The notes beneath the pieces are model-generated. The model was not told where the DNA came from, ran no database searches, and saw only the letters and a program-made list of their open reading frames with translations. The translations under genes and the position numbers were made by a program. A DNA stretch of 10,043 nt from Rickettsiales bacterium (GTDB taxonomy: Bacteria; Pseudomonadota; Alphaproteobacteria; Rickettsiales; UBA1997), in contig CANGNU010000021.1 of assembly GCA_947455365.1 (NCBI GenBank), positions 1 through 10,043 on the forward strand. The letters run 5' to 3'. Every line of letters begins with the position of its first letter. Position 1 is the first letter of the stretch. This document shows, one piece after another, positions 1 to 7,064 of the stretch.

Positions 1-315
1 ATATTCGTCTAAATCAAGCAGACTGAAATCGACCAAATAGTAATCTTGTGGCAAGGCAAGCCCCTGCTTATTTAAGATGCTATTAAAATTTTTCGTAAGT
101 TCATCATAAGCAAAAACTTTTTCACCATTTTTGGTGACGAAAGGATTATTGCCGCGAAAAATATAATTATTTTCAACAGAATCAATTAAAGCAATTCTAG
201 TGCTATCAAGATTTTTTGGAATTTTTTGTATGAAAAAAAACACTGCAATCAAAATTAGCGACAGCGCCAAGCCAATCCAGAGTAAGCTTGCAGCAATGCG
301 CTTAATTTTTATCAT
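1..315 (-). CDS. Membrane-anchored protein of unknown function, N-terminal part (runs off left edge)
   Basis: The reading frame opens with ATG at 313-315 and stays open for 105 codons to the window edge, so the C-terminus is missing. The first residues are basic (MIKIKR), followed by one strongly hydrophobic segment at about residues 8-29. After that comes a hydrophilic, charged stretch with no motif I recognise. This looks like an N-terminally anchored protein whose remainder is outside the cytoplasm, or the first helix of a larger membrane protein. Its ATG overlaps the stop of the preceding phosphoethanolamine transferase gene as ATGA (312-315), the usual arrangement for translational coupling, and no Shine-Dalgarno sequence is visible. 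The coupling hints at a related envelope role, but that is inference only. The gene itself is well supported by the overlap and the open frame. The function is unknown. Confidence 0.7.
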   Translation of the reverse strand, partial: MIKIKRIAASLLWIGLALSLILIAVFFFIQKIPKNLDSTRIALIDSVENNYIFRGNNPFVTKNGEKVFAYDELTKNFNSILNKQGLALPQDYYLVDFSLLDLDEY

Positions 316-1868
316 TTTGTTTTTATAAAACTTTTATCTTTATCGCGAATGCTGGTTTCTATTGAGAATAAATCAAGCACAGTGTCATAAACATCTTGCT
401 GACCATATTCTTCGCGCTTCACAATCGACATTGGAATTGAAGATTTTACAATGAGCGGAATGTGCGCCTGCTCTGTTGGCAAGGCAATTCCCGGTGGCAT
501 GCCGTGAAATATGCGACCATCTTCCATCAAAGATTCGCCATGGTCTGAAAGATAAATAAAAACATAAGGCAGCTTTGATTTATCAAGCTTGTCGGTAATT
601 TTTCCTAGCACATGATCAACATAAAGAATGGTGTTGTCGTATGAGTTGTAGAGCTGCTCGAGGCTGCATTTATTAACAACATCTGCGTCAAAACACATTG
701 GCTTGAAACGCTGAAATTCAGGTGGATAGCGATCATGGTAATTGGGGCCATGACTGCCGCCACCAAGATGCAATACAATTAAGCGATAGCCTGAAGTATA
801 AGATTTTAAATTTTCCGCAAGCAATGGCAGAACATCTTCATCATAGCACGCGCCGCCATGGCCGCACTTACTAACTTTGGTTTCACCTACAGCGTCGCAA
901 ATTCCGTAGAGGGTGTAATTAACATAGCATGAAGTATCAATTCCTAATTTAGAAGTTGCGTAAGGCAGTGGAACATTTTTTTTCACCAGAATCTCTGGCA
1001 AAGCGTAAAGCGTTGAGCCAATTCGCGCCACGCCATTTAGCAAATGCAGATTTTTTTCTTTTGACAAAACTGGATTGGTGTTTTGTCTTTTGTAACCGTA
1101 CAAACTAAAATTTTGTTGCCGCGAAGTTTCACCAACTGCCAGCACTACTACTAAATTTTTCTGCTCGGTCACGCGCCCAGTAAATTCAACCTTCTTCACA
1201 TGATTTGTATTATATGATTTCAAAGAATGTTGAATGATTGCGCCAAAACTTTGAATGTAATTTATGGGAATGAGTGTGTGGATAATATATTTTTTTGATA
1301 AATTTGCTGCGCGATGAATGCTAGAAAATTTTACATATAACGCCGCAACGCCCACAACCAGCACCAGCACAATTATTTTGAGCGACGACAATAAATATTT
1401 TGCCGATTTTGCGAAAGTAATTTGGGTATATGAAATTAACAGAATTGGCAGCAATATTAAAAATAAGAAATAGGGAATCATGTGCGAAGATAGCAATCCC
1501 TTCACTTCTACGGGGTCAGTGTTGACGGTATTCATAATCATGCCACTATCAATTACGACATTATATTTGCTAGAAAAATAAACCGCCGTCGCACTTAAAA
1601 TAACAAAGAAAATTGCCAGCGGCTTAGTTGTGTAGCGGTGTGCCAGTAATGTGAATAATGCAATAAAGGCACATAATCCAACAATTAAAAATGCCGCCAA
1701 GCCAGCATAATCAAGGCCGCCATTCAGTTGAAACCACTTGGTAATTTTTTCAAGATTGATGGCGTTGTAAATTACATAAAGCAACGAGGAGTAAATTAAG
1801 CAAAAATATGCGTGCGATATTTTTAAATATTTTGTGTGAAATATTTTTAGATATTTATTTTTTTCCAT
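312..1868 (-). CDS. EptA-like phosphoethanolamine transferase (lipid A / LPS modification)
   Basis: This inner-membrane enzyme of the alkaline phosphatase/sulfatase superfamily is expected to move phosphoethanolamine from phosphatidylethanolamine onto lipid A or core sugar. The 518 residues are close to the family's roughly 540. Hydrophobic membrane segments lie at about residues 20-37, 55-78, 83-99, 130-150 and 162-180, followed by a periplasmic catalytic domain. The nucleophile motif VGETS has Thr248 next to metal ligand Glu247, followed by the family pattern NFSLYGY and a TNP. GSHGP (371-375) and SDHGES (441-446, Asp442/His443 as metal ligands) are present, and HG (455-456) follows. The NTD motif before the fourth helix (116-118) is also typical. 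Oddly, the region after Thr248 (about 280-325) is some 15 residues shorter than in E. coli or Neisseria EptA, and the usual SCGT...PCMFS cysteine pair is absent. Later cysteines (335/341, 392/401) remain. It lies 17 nt after ccmH and overlaps the next gene by 4 nt. The acceptor cannot be told from sequence. Confidence 0.87.
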   Translation of the reverse strand: MEKNKYLKIFHTKYLKISHAYFCLIYSSLLYVIYNAINLEKITKWFQLNGGLDYAGLAAFLIVGLCAFIALFTLLAHRYTTKPLAIFFVILSATAVYFSSKYNVVIDSGMIMNTVNTDPVEVKGLLSSHMIPYFLFLILLPILLISYTQITFAKSAKYLLSSLKIIVLVLVVGVAALYVKFSSIHRAANLSKKYIIHTLIPINYIQSFGAIIQHSLKSYNTNHVKKVEFTGRVTEQKNLVVVLAVGETSRQQNFSLYGYKRQNTNPVLSKEKNLHLLNGVARIGSTLYALPEILVKKNVPLPYATSKLGIDTSCYVNYTLYGICDAVGETKVSKCGHGGACYDEDVLPLLAENLKSYTSGYRLIVLHLGGGSHGPNYHDRYPPEFQRFKPMCFDADVVNKCSLEQLYNSYDNTILYVDHVLGKITDKLDKSKLPYVFIYLSDHGESLMEDGRIFHGMPPGIALPTEQAHIPLIVKSSIPMSIVKREEYGQQDVYDTVLDLFSIETSIRDKDKSFIKTK

Positions 1869-1885
1869 ATTATTTTTTAAAAAAT

Positions 1886-2389
1886 TTACGCTTTTTTGAA
1901 AAATTTACGCGCTAAAAAAATACCCGAGATAGCTGCAAATAAAAGCGGCAATAGCCATGGTAAAATTGTTTTGTTATCAGTTGACGACATTAAAACATCT
2001 TCGCCAAACTCTTGCACCAATTGACTTAGAACTTGATCGTCAGTTTCACCTTGCGCAATTTTTTCGCGAATTGCTATGCGCATTTGATGTGAAAATTCTG
2101 TGCTTGAGCTTTCAATTGATTGACCAGCGCAAACCAAACATTTTACCTCAAGAAATAATTTCATGGCGCGTTGTTCTTGTGCGGGGTCTTGTAGGCGCTG
2201 CTCTGGCGCTAATGCTTGCGCATTGGTTGCGCAGAGGAAAAAAATAATTTGAAGAATGCAAAGTGCATTTGTGAATATTGTGCGGAAGATTCCCGCTTTC
2301 GCGAGAATGACATGAGTGAATGCGAGAATGACAACTTTCGCAAGAATGACATGAACGCTGGGAATATTTTTTCTATAAAAATTTTTCAT
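1886..2389 (-). CDS. ccmH: Cytochrome c maturation protein CcmH (CycL/Ccl2 type), with repeat-derived leader extension
   Basis: CcmH is a membrane-anchored periplasmic thiol protein that handles apocytochrome c cysteines during System I haem attachment. I chose ATG 2387-2389 (167 aa) because AGGTGA, the only clear Shine-Dalgarno sequence in the window, sits 5 nt upstream. An in-frame ATG at 2422 would give 178 aa but has no such site. In the 167-aa numbering, residues 11-35 come from a REP-like repeat. A signal peptide follows (about 36-59, ending NAQA before LAP). The family signature KCLVCAGQSIESS has Cys84 and Cys87 in CxxC spacing, followed by the conserved ReKIAqGeTDdQVl segment. A C-terminal membrane helix is at about 144-161 with a basic tail. 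The start overlaps the dapF 3' end by 17 nt, and the eptA-like gene follows after 17 nt. No other ccm gene is in view. The family call is firm. How the long leader affects export is unknown. Confidence 0.9.
   Translation of the reverse strand: MKNFYRKNIPSVHVILAKVVILAFTHVILAKAGIFRTIFTNALCILQIIFFLCATNAQALAPEQRLQDPAQEQRAMKLFLEVKCLVCAGQSIESSSTEFSHQMRIAIREKIAQGETDDQVLSQLVQEFGEDVLMSSTDNKTILPWLLPLLFAAISGIFLARKFFKKA
2288..2352. repeat. REP-like palindromic repeat with two adjacent half copies, inside ccmH
   Basis: On the plus strand ATTCCCGC (2289-2296) and GCGAGAAT (2301-2308) form an 8-bp stem with one C-A mismatch around a TTTC loop, followed by GACATGA. The motif GAATGAC recurs at 2305-2311, 2326-2332 and 2344-2350, spaced 21 and 18 nt. 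The third copy also keeps TTTCGC before it. Read on the minus strand the repeat resembles the widespread bacterial dispersed repeat whose core is GTCATTC(C/T)CGCGAAAGCGGGAATC. Its translations VILAKAGI on one strand and FRENDM on the other are familiar from many genomes. The 21- and 18-nt spacings are multiples of three, so the ccmH frame stays open and each copy reads VILA. The repeat lies between the ccmH start codon and its signal peptide. Confidence 0.8.
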
Positions 2390-3209
2390 CAATTTCACCT
2401 GCAAAAATTTTTTCATAACCACCAGTCATTATTACAGGCTCTTGGCCTCCCGCCCATTCAATTAATAAATCTCCACCTTTAAAGCGCACGGTAATTTTTT
2501 TAGAATTAACTAAATTATTTTTAATGGCAAGGGCCGCAACCGCACAGGCACCTGAACCGCAAGCTAGTGTTTCACCAGCACCACGCTCCCAAACTCGCAC
2601 TTCAATTGTGTGTTTATTAGGTGCAATACAGGCAAATTCTACATTAGTTTTTTGCGGAAAAAATTTATGATTTTCAACCGCTGGCCCAATTTTTAAAAAA
2701 TCTTCATCAGCAGGAATATGCTCAACAAAGCTTACAGCGTGAGGGTTTCCAACATTTACACAGGCAAAATTTAAGTCATCAAAATAAAAATTATTTTCAA
2801 AAACTGGAATGGCCATGGCGACAGAAATATCTTGGTTTTCTGCAGCATTAGGAAGGCCAAGCGCGCTGCGCAAATTTTCACCCTCGCCCGCGCGCCAACA
2901 AGGAAGCACTCCCGCAGCAGTTTCAATTTTTATTTGATGCAGATTTTTTTCATCCATAATTAATGAAGCAACCGAGCGAGTTGCATTGCCACAAGCGCCA
3001 GACTTAGAGCCATCTGGGTTGAAGATTTCCATTAAGCAATCGGCTTTTTCAGAATTCTTCACCAAAATTAATTGATCGCAGCCAATATTTTTACGATTAC
3101 ATAATTTTCTAATTTGTGCAGAAGTAAGCTGCAAGCTTGAGGCTCTAGCATCGAAGATAATGAAATCGTTGCCAACTCCACTCATTTTTAGAAATTTTAA
3201 TTTTGCCAT
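2373..3209 (-). CDS. dapF: Diaminopimelate epimerase
   Basis: DapF interconverts LL- and meso-diaminopimelate in the cytoplasm, the penultimate step to lysine and the source of meso-DAP for peptidoglycan. The 278 residues match the usual length of about 274. The PLP-independent two-cysteine active site is intact: Cys73 in NPDGSKSGACGNATR and Cys217 in ERGAGETLACGSGA. The N-terminal KMSGVGNDFI and the central VNVGNPHAV (151-159) are also classic. The ATG at 3209 gives a start aligned with family members; no Shine-Dalgarno sequence is visible. The gene lies 6 nt after efp. Its TAG stop (2373-2375) is 14 nt past the ccmH start codon, giving a 17-nt overlap, so the three genes are almost certainly cotranscribed. 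Retaining dapF implies the cell makes, or at least completes, its own meso-DAP. Confidence 0.97.
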   Translation of the reverse strand: MAKLKFLKMSGVGNDFIIFDARASSLQLTSAQIRKLCNRKNIGCDQLILVKNSEKADCLMEIFNPDGSKSGACGNATRSVASLIMDEKNLHQIKIETAAGVLPCWRAGEGENLRSALGLPNAAENQDISVAMAIPVFENNFYFDDLNFACVNVGNPHAVSFVEHIPADEDFLKIGPAVENHKFFPQKTNVEFACIAPNKHTIEVRVWERGAGETLACGSGACAVAALAIKNNLVNSKKITVRFKGGDLLIEWAGGQEPVIMTGGYEKIFAGEIDEKFL

Positions 3210-3215
3210 AACAAA

Positions 3216-3782
3216 TTATTTCTTCGCGCGCTCTACATATTCGCCGCCTTCGGTCTTCACAACAATTTCATCTCCCGTTTCAACAAAAGGAGGAACCAGT
3301 GTGCGCACGCCATTTTCTAGGGTTGCTGGCTTGTAAGAAGCAGAAGCAGTTTGTCCTTTAACTACGGCATCGGCCATTACAACCTTTAGCACCACGGTTT
3401 CAGGCAAAGTGATAGCAATTGGCTTATCGTTACAATATTGCACAGTAAGCATCATTTCATCTTGCAAAAATGGCAATGCATCACCGACCAAACTTTTGTT
3501 GAAATTATGTTGCTCAAAACTTTCATTATCCATCGCCACCAAATCATCTTGATCCATATATTGATATTGAAAATTTTTATGCTCAACAAAAGCCACATCA
3601 ACATCTTCTGACGAAGAAAAACGCGTGTTGGTTTTAGTGCCAGTTGAAATATTTTTCATTTCAATTTGAATGTAAGCGCCGCCCTTTCCTGGTTTAACAT
3701 GGTCGCGCTTCAACACCGCCCAAAGTTGATTTTGATATTCTACCACATTGCCCACACGAAGCGAATTTGCATTTGTTTTCAT
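3216..3782 (-). CDS. efp: Translation elongation factor P
   Basis: EF-P binds the ribosome between the P and E sites and relieves stalling at consecutive prolines. The 188-residue protein has the expected three beta-barrel domains: a KOW-like N-terminal domain, then two OB-like domains. The exposed loop HVKPGKGGAY carries Lys33, equivalent to the E. coli residue (Lys34) that is beta-lysylated by EpmA/EpmB. Neither modifying enzyme is in this window. The segments FLQDEMM, VVKGQTASASYKPA and VPPF near the C-terminus are typical of alphaproteobacterial EF-P, as is the GNVVEYQNQLW N-terminus, which supports the ATG at 3782. The 61-nt A+T-rich gap upstream, after pntB, is long enough for a promoter, but I see no convincing -35/-10 pair and no Shine-Dalgarno sequence. 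dapF follows after 6 nt. Confidence 0.97.
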   Translation of the reverse strand: MKTNANSLRVGNVVEYQNQLWAVLKRDHVKPGKGGAYIQIEMKNISTGTKTNTRFSSSEDVDVAFVEHKNFQYQYMDQDDLVAMDNESFEQHNFNKSLVGDALPFLQDEMMLTVQYCNDKPIAITLPETVVLKVVMADAVVKGQTASASYKPATLENGVRTLVPPFVETGDEIVVKTEGGEYVERAKK

Positions 3783-3843
3783 TGTCTATTTTAAAAATTA
3801 AAATTTATTAGCTTATTTTAAGAAATATTTTTTTCTCAATATT

Positions 3844-5241
3844 TCACCCCAAATTCTTCACAATTTCTTCCACTACTTTTTTCGCATCACCAAAAATCAT
3901 CAGTGTATTATCATTGTAAAATAATTCATTCTCCACACCTGCATATCCTGCGCTCATTCCGCGTTTAACGAAGAAAACAGTTTTGGCATTGCCAACATCT
4001 AAAATTGGCATGCCGTAAATTGGGCTGGCCTTGTCAGTCTTGGCCGCAGGGTTAGTTACATCATTTGCACCAATTACAAAAACAATGTCGGTAGTTTTAA
4101 ATTCTGGATTAATTTCTTCTAATTCAAAAACTTTTTCATAATCAATGTTGGCCTCTGCAAGCAATACATTCATGTGTCCGGGCATTCTTCCTGCAACTGG
4201 ATGAATGGCAAATTTTACCGAAACGCCAACCTTTTCAAGCAAGTGAGTCATTTCAGCAACTGCGTGTTGCGCCCCTGCAACCGCCATTCCGTAGCCCGGA
4301 ACAATGATTACTGACGATGAAGATTTCATCATATAAGCCGCATCTTCTGCACTGCCTTGTTTAACCGGACGATCATCTTGAACCGCCGCAGCGCCCGCCA
4401 CACCTTGTGCCGCACCTTCTGCAAAGCCGCTAAAAATTACATTAATAATAGAACGATTCATCGCCTTGCACATAATGTAACTTAGAATGGCGCCACTTGC
4501 GCCCACTAAAGCACCAGTGATAATCAACAAGCTGTTACCCAAAGTAAAGCCAATGCCACTGGCCGCCCAACCTGAATAAGAGTTGAGCATTGAAACCACA
4601 ACTGGCATGTCGGCGCCGCCTACTGGCGCAATAAGCGCGAAGCCAATAAACAAAGAAACTAGAGTGAGTAAAATGAATAAAAATTTTGAGCCAAAAAAGA
4701 TAAAGCCAAGAAGCAGCACGCCGATTGCGCCGCCAACATATTTTGCCGATTTTTTTGGGTTTTTGAATAGCGAAACTTTTGATTTCATGCTGCCATTCAG
4801 CTTCATGAAAGCAACAATTGAGCCAGTGAAAGTAATGGCGCCAATAACTACGCCAAGGCCCATTTCAACAAGGCTGCCAGTTTTAATTGCACCATCTTCA
4901 CGAATGCCAAAAGCATCAGGAAGCCACAAAGCCGCGGCAGCAATGAAAACTGCGGCCAAGCCAACTAATGAGTGAAAGCCCGCAACCAGCTGTGGCATTG
5001 CCGTCATCTTAACTTTGCTGGCAATTAAATAGCCAATTCCACTGCCAATTGCAATGGCAAAAAGTATGAGAAAAATGTGATGAACTTGCGGCAAAATTAG
5101 CGTAGTAATAATTGCCAAACCCATGCCCGCCATGCCACAATAATTGCCAATGCGCGAGGTTTTTGGCGAGGATAAAAAATAGAGCGATAAAATGAATAAA
5201 ACCGCCGAAACAATGTATGATAAACTAATAAATGTGTGCAT
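3844..5241 (-). CDS. pntB: NAD(P) transhydrogenase subunit beta
   Basis: PntB is the inner-membrane subunit of proton-translocating transhydrogenase, which uses the proton gradient to make NADPH from NADH. The 465 residues match the standard length. The first roughly 260 residues are a chain of hydrophobic helices (domain II). They include GFHSLVGLAA with His90, the counterpart of the proton-channel His91 of E. coli PntB. The NADP(H)-binding domain III follows: GYGMAVAGAQ (316-325), HPVAGRMPGHMNVLLAEA (347-364), GANDVTNPAA (391-400) and KRGMSAGYAGVENELF (426-441), all intact. It needs PntA (often split into PntAA/PntAB) for NAD(H) binding. Those genes usually sit directly upstream, but here the upstream neighbour is kdsD, 46 nt away. 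pntA must be elsewhere or lost. No Shine-Dalgarno sequence precedes the ATG. Confidence 0.97.
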   Translation of the reverse strand: MHTFISLSYIVSAVLFILSLYFLSSPKTSRIGNYCGMAGMGLAIITTLILPQVHHIFLILFAIAIGSGIGYLIASKVKMTAMPQLVAGFHSLVGLAAVFIAAAALWLPDAFGIREDGAIKTGSLVEMGLGVVIGAITFTGSIVAFMKLNGSMKSKVSLFKNPKKSAKYVGGAIGVLLLGFIFFGSKFLFILLTLVSLFIGFALIAPVGGADMPVVVSMLNSYSGWAASGIGFTLGNSLLIITGALVGASGAILSYIMCKAMNRSIINVIFSGFAEGAAQGVAGAAAVQDDRPVKQGSAEDAAYMMKSSSSVIIVPGYGMAVAGAQHAVAEMTHLLEKVGVSVKFAIHPVAGRMPGHMNVLLAEANIDYEKVFELEEINPEFKTTDIVFVIGANDVTNPAAKTDKASPIYGMPILDVGNAKTVFFVKRGMSAGYAGVENELFYNDNTLMIFGDAKKVVEEIVKNLG

Positions 5242-5287
5242 GTTTTAGAATTTTTTTTAAAATATTTAGCAAAATTTTAGAAACTTA

Positions 5288-6256
5288 TTAAACCACGCCT
5301 GCTTTTAGGCAATCATGGATGTGTAAAATTCCTACCACTTTTTTATTTTCTACTACAAAAAGACTGGTGATTGCTTTTTTATTTAACAGCGCAATCGCTT
5401 CAACTGCAAGCATTTCTTGGTTAATTGTCAGTGGATTTTTAGTCATAATTTCACTGGCCTTGTGAGCAAGAAAATCTGTAGTGATGTGGCGCCGTAGGTC
5501 TCCATCGGTTATTGCACCAATTAAATTTTGCGAAGAATCGACCACTGCGGTGCAACCAAGGTGCTTTGAGGTCATCTCTAGCAAGACTTGCGCCATTTTT
5601 AAATTTTCATCAACCACAGGAATTGCATGACCTTTACGCATAATTTCACCTACGCGGATAAAGGCCGCGCCCAGTTTTCCACCGGGGTGAAAAGTGCCGA
5701 AATTTTCAGAGTTGAAGCCCTTGGCGTCAATCAGGGCAACGGCAATTGCATCACCCAAAGCTAACATCATGGTTGTAGAAGTGGTGGGAGCGTTGACTTT
5801 ATTGGCTTCAGCCACTTCAGGCAAAACTAATGCCACTGTTGCATTTTTTGCCAACTCAGATTCAGCGCGCCTTACAATGCCAATAATAGGAATTTCAAAG
5901 CGCTTGCAGTAAAAAATAATGTCGCGCAATTCTTTGGTTTCGCCAGAATTGGAAAGCAAAATTACTACATCTTGCTTAGTAATCATGCCTAAATCGCCGT
6001 GACTGGCTTCACCTGGATGAATAAAAAATGACGGCGTGCCAGTTGAAGCCAAAGTTGCGGCAATTTTATTGGCTACATGCCCACTCTTGCCCATACCACT
6101 AATGATGACGCGACCTCGCAGGTTTCTCTGACAATCTAAAATTAGGTCAATTGCCTGAGAAAAATTTTCGTCGTAGAAATTTATTAGCGCTTCTAACCCC
6201 GCAATTTCTTGCTTGGTTGTAGCAATGGCTGAATTTATGTATGAATTATTTTGCAC
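5288..6256 (-). CDS. kdsD: D-arabinose 5-phosphate isomerase (SIS + CBS domains)
   Basis: KdsD (also named KpsF) converts ribulose 5-phosphate to arabinose 5-phosphate in the cytoplasm, the first committed step to KDO for the LPS inner core. The 322 residues match E. coli KdsD (328). The SIS domain spans about 47-180 and holds GMGKSGH (54-60), HPGEASHGDLG (80-90), SNSGET (102-107) and APTTSTTMMLALGDA (156-170). FHPGGKLG follows at 189-196, then two CBS domains (about 205-262 and 268-322). The start is GTG at 6254-6256: an in-frame TAA lies a few codons upstream and no ATG, GTG or TTG lies between, so GTG is the only common start that keeps the N-terminus. Related KpsF paralogues serve capsule synthesis, but with lpxD nearby LPS is the likelier use. 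It is the first gene of the left minus-strand train and diverges from pyrE. Confidence 0.94.
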   Translation of the reverse strand: MQNNSYINSAIATTKQEIAGLEALINFYDENFSQAIDLILDCQRNLRGRVIISGMGKSGHVANKIAATLASTGTPSFFIHPGEASHGDLGMITKQDVVILLSNSGETKELRDIIFYCKRFEIPIIGIVRRAESELAKNATVALVLPEVAEANKVNAPTTSTTMMLALGDAIAVALIDAKGFNSENFGTFHPGGKLGAAFIRVGEIMRKGHAIPVVDENLKMAQVLLEMTSKHLGCTAVVDSSQNLIGAITDGDLRRHITTDFLAHKASEIMTKNPLTINQEMLAVEAIALLNKKAITSLFVVENKKVVGILHIHDCLKAGVV

Positions 6257-6372
6257 AAAATTAAATTTTATTTGTGATTAAATTATTGGTGGAATAATCT
6301 CTTGCGCGTTGAATTTAACAGAATTTTTTCAGCAGTAAAGTTTTTGTTTACGAAGCATAAATAATATTTCAA
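6257..6372. promoter_or_regulatory. Divergent intergenic region between kdsD and pyrE
   Basis: These 116 A+T-rich bases separate two genes that point away from each other, so promoters for both kdsD (minus) and pyrE (plus) should lie here. I looked for -35/-10 pairs on both strands and found only weak partial matches, such as TAATAT at 6362-6367 on the plus strand with no good partner 16-18 nt upstream. No inverted repeat that would suggest an operator stands out, and no Shine-Dalgarno sequence precedes either start codon. The regulatory role is inferred from gene orientation. Confidence 0.45.
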
Positions 6373-6969
6373 ATGTTAACACAAGATCAAATTTTAGCAG
6401 AATTTCAAGCCGCTCAAGCTATTCTTAAAGGCCATTTTATTTTATCATCTGGCCTGCATAGCGACACTTACATGCAATGTGCGCGGGTCTTGATGGAACC
6501 TACTCGCGCCAATAAACTTTGCGCCTCACTTGCTAAAAAACTTATTGAAAAACACGGTGAAAATTTTGCCGATATTGTTGTTGCTCCAGCTATGGGCGGC
6601 GTAATTGTTGGCTATGAATTAGCGCGCCAATTGGGCCTTCCCAGCATTTTTTGCGAAAGGGTCGATGGAAAATTTCAACTGCGTCGCGGCTTCAACCTTA
6701 CAGAAGAGCAGCGCGTTTTGATTGTTGAAGATGTAATTACTACTGGAAAATCTTCCCTTGAAACTTTTGAATTGGTAAAATCTTTTGGTTGTAAAATTGT
6801 TGGTGAAGCAGCTCTGGTAGATCGTTCGCAAGATAATCTTGAACAAGTTTTGGGCGTGCCAACTACAACATTACTAAAACTTGATATTCAAACTTTCGAT
6901 AAAAATAATATTCCTCACAATCTACAAAACATTGAGGCCATAAAACCCGGAAGCAGATTTTTAAAATAA
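6373..6969 (+). CDS. pyrE: Orotate phosphoribosyltransferase
   Basis: PyrE joins orotate and PRPP to give orotidine 5'-monophosphate in de novo UMP synthesis. The 198 residues fit the bacterial family. The PRPP-binding signature VLIVEDVITTGKS (115-127) has the paired acidic residues Glu119/Asp120. The orotate-side motif SGLHSDTYMQ (26-35) and the loop ERVDGKFQLRRGF (95-107) are both present. VAPAMGGVIVGYELA (70-84) is the usual core strand-helix. The ATG at 6373 gives a normal N-terminus. It is divergent from kdsD, and infA follows 95 nt downstream. The spacing and a -10-like element before infA suggest the two may not share one transcript. Its presence separates this organism from Rickettsia species, which rely on host nucleotides. 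Other pyr genes are not in view. Confidence 0.96.
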   Translation: MLTQDQILAEFQAAQAILKGHFILSSGLHSDTYMQCARVLMEPTRANKLCASLAKKLIEKHGENFADIVVAPAMGGVIVGYELARQLGLPSIFCERVDGKFQLRRGFNLTEEQRVLIVEDVITTGKSSLETFELVKSFGCKIVGEAALVDRSQDNLEQVLGVPTTTLLKLDIQTFDKNNIPHNLQNIEAIKPGSRFLK

Positions 6970-7052
6970 AAAAAACAAGAAATTGCCAGAATGCAAATTT
7001 AGATTGAAATTTTCTACAGACCCATGACAATCAAGCTTATTCGTAACTAAAC

Positions 7053-7058
7053 TATAAT
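7053..7058 (+). promoter_or_regulatory. Possible -10 element very close to the infA start
   Basis: A perfect TATAAT hexamer ends 6 nt before the infA ATG (7065). A transcript beginning 6-8 nt after it would start at or next to the A of the start codon, giving a leaderless mRNA, and infA has no Shine-Dalgarno sequence. Against this, no good -35 box lies 16-18 nt upstream (7030-7035 reads ATCAAG), there is no extended TGn motif, and TATAAT occurs by chance in A+T-rich DNA. Confidence 0.35.
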
Positions 7059-7064
7059 TTTTAT

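Noticed and set aside
900..1100. Frameshift or pseudogene in the EptA-like gene
   Set aside because: The divergent segment is flanked by intact motifs in one continuous frame and the protein has near-normal length; subfamily divergence is more likely.
2288..2352. CRISPR array
   Set aside because: There are only three short, unequal repeat units with tiny spacers, inside a coding sequence and without cas genes.
2390..2422. Longer ccmH start at ATG 2420-2422 (178 aa)
   Set aside because: It lies deeper inside dapF and lacks a ribosome site, whereas ATG 2389 has AGGTGA at ideal spacing.
2216..2482. Plus-strand reading frame of 88 codons with a repeated FRENDM/ECENDN pattern
   Set aside because: It is the antisense reading of ccmH, dapF and the REP-like repeat. 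The pattern is the repeat's translation and no protein family is recognisable.
4583..4975. Plus-strand frame of 130 codons opposite pntB
   Set aside because: The minus strand carries a fully conserved pntB; the opposite frame is low-complexity Thr/Pro/Ala shadow sequence.
6970..7064. Terminator after pyrE, based on AAATTT...AAATTT
   Set aside because: The potential stem is 6 bp of pure A-T with no following T tract, too weak to call.
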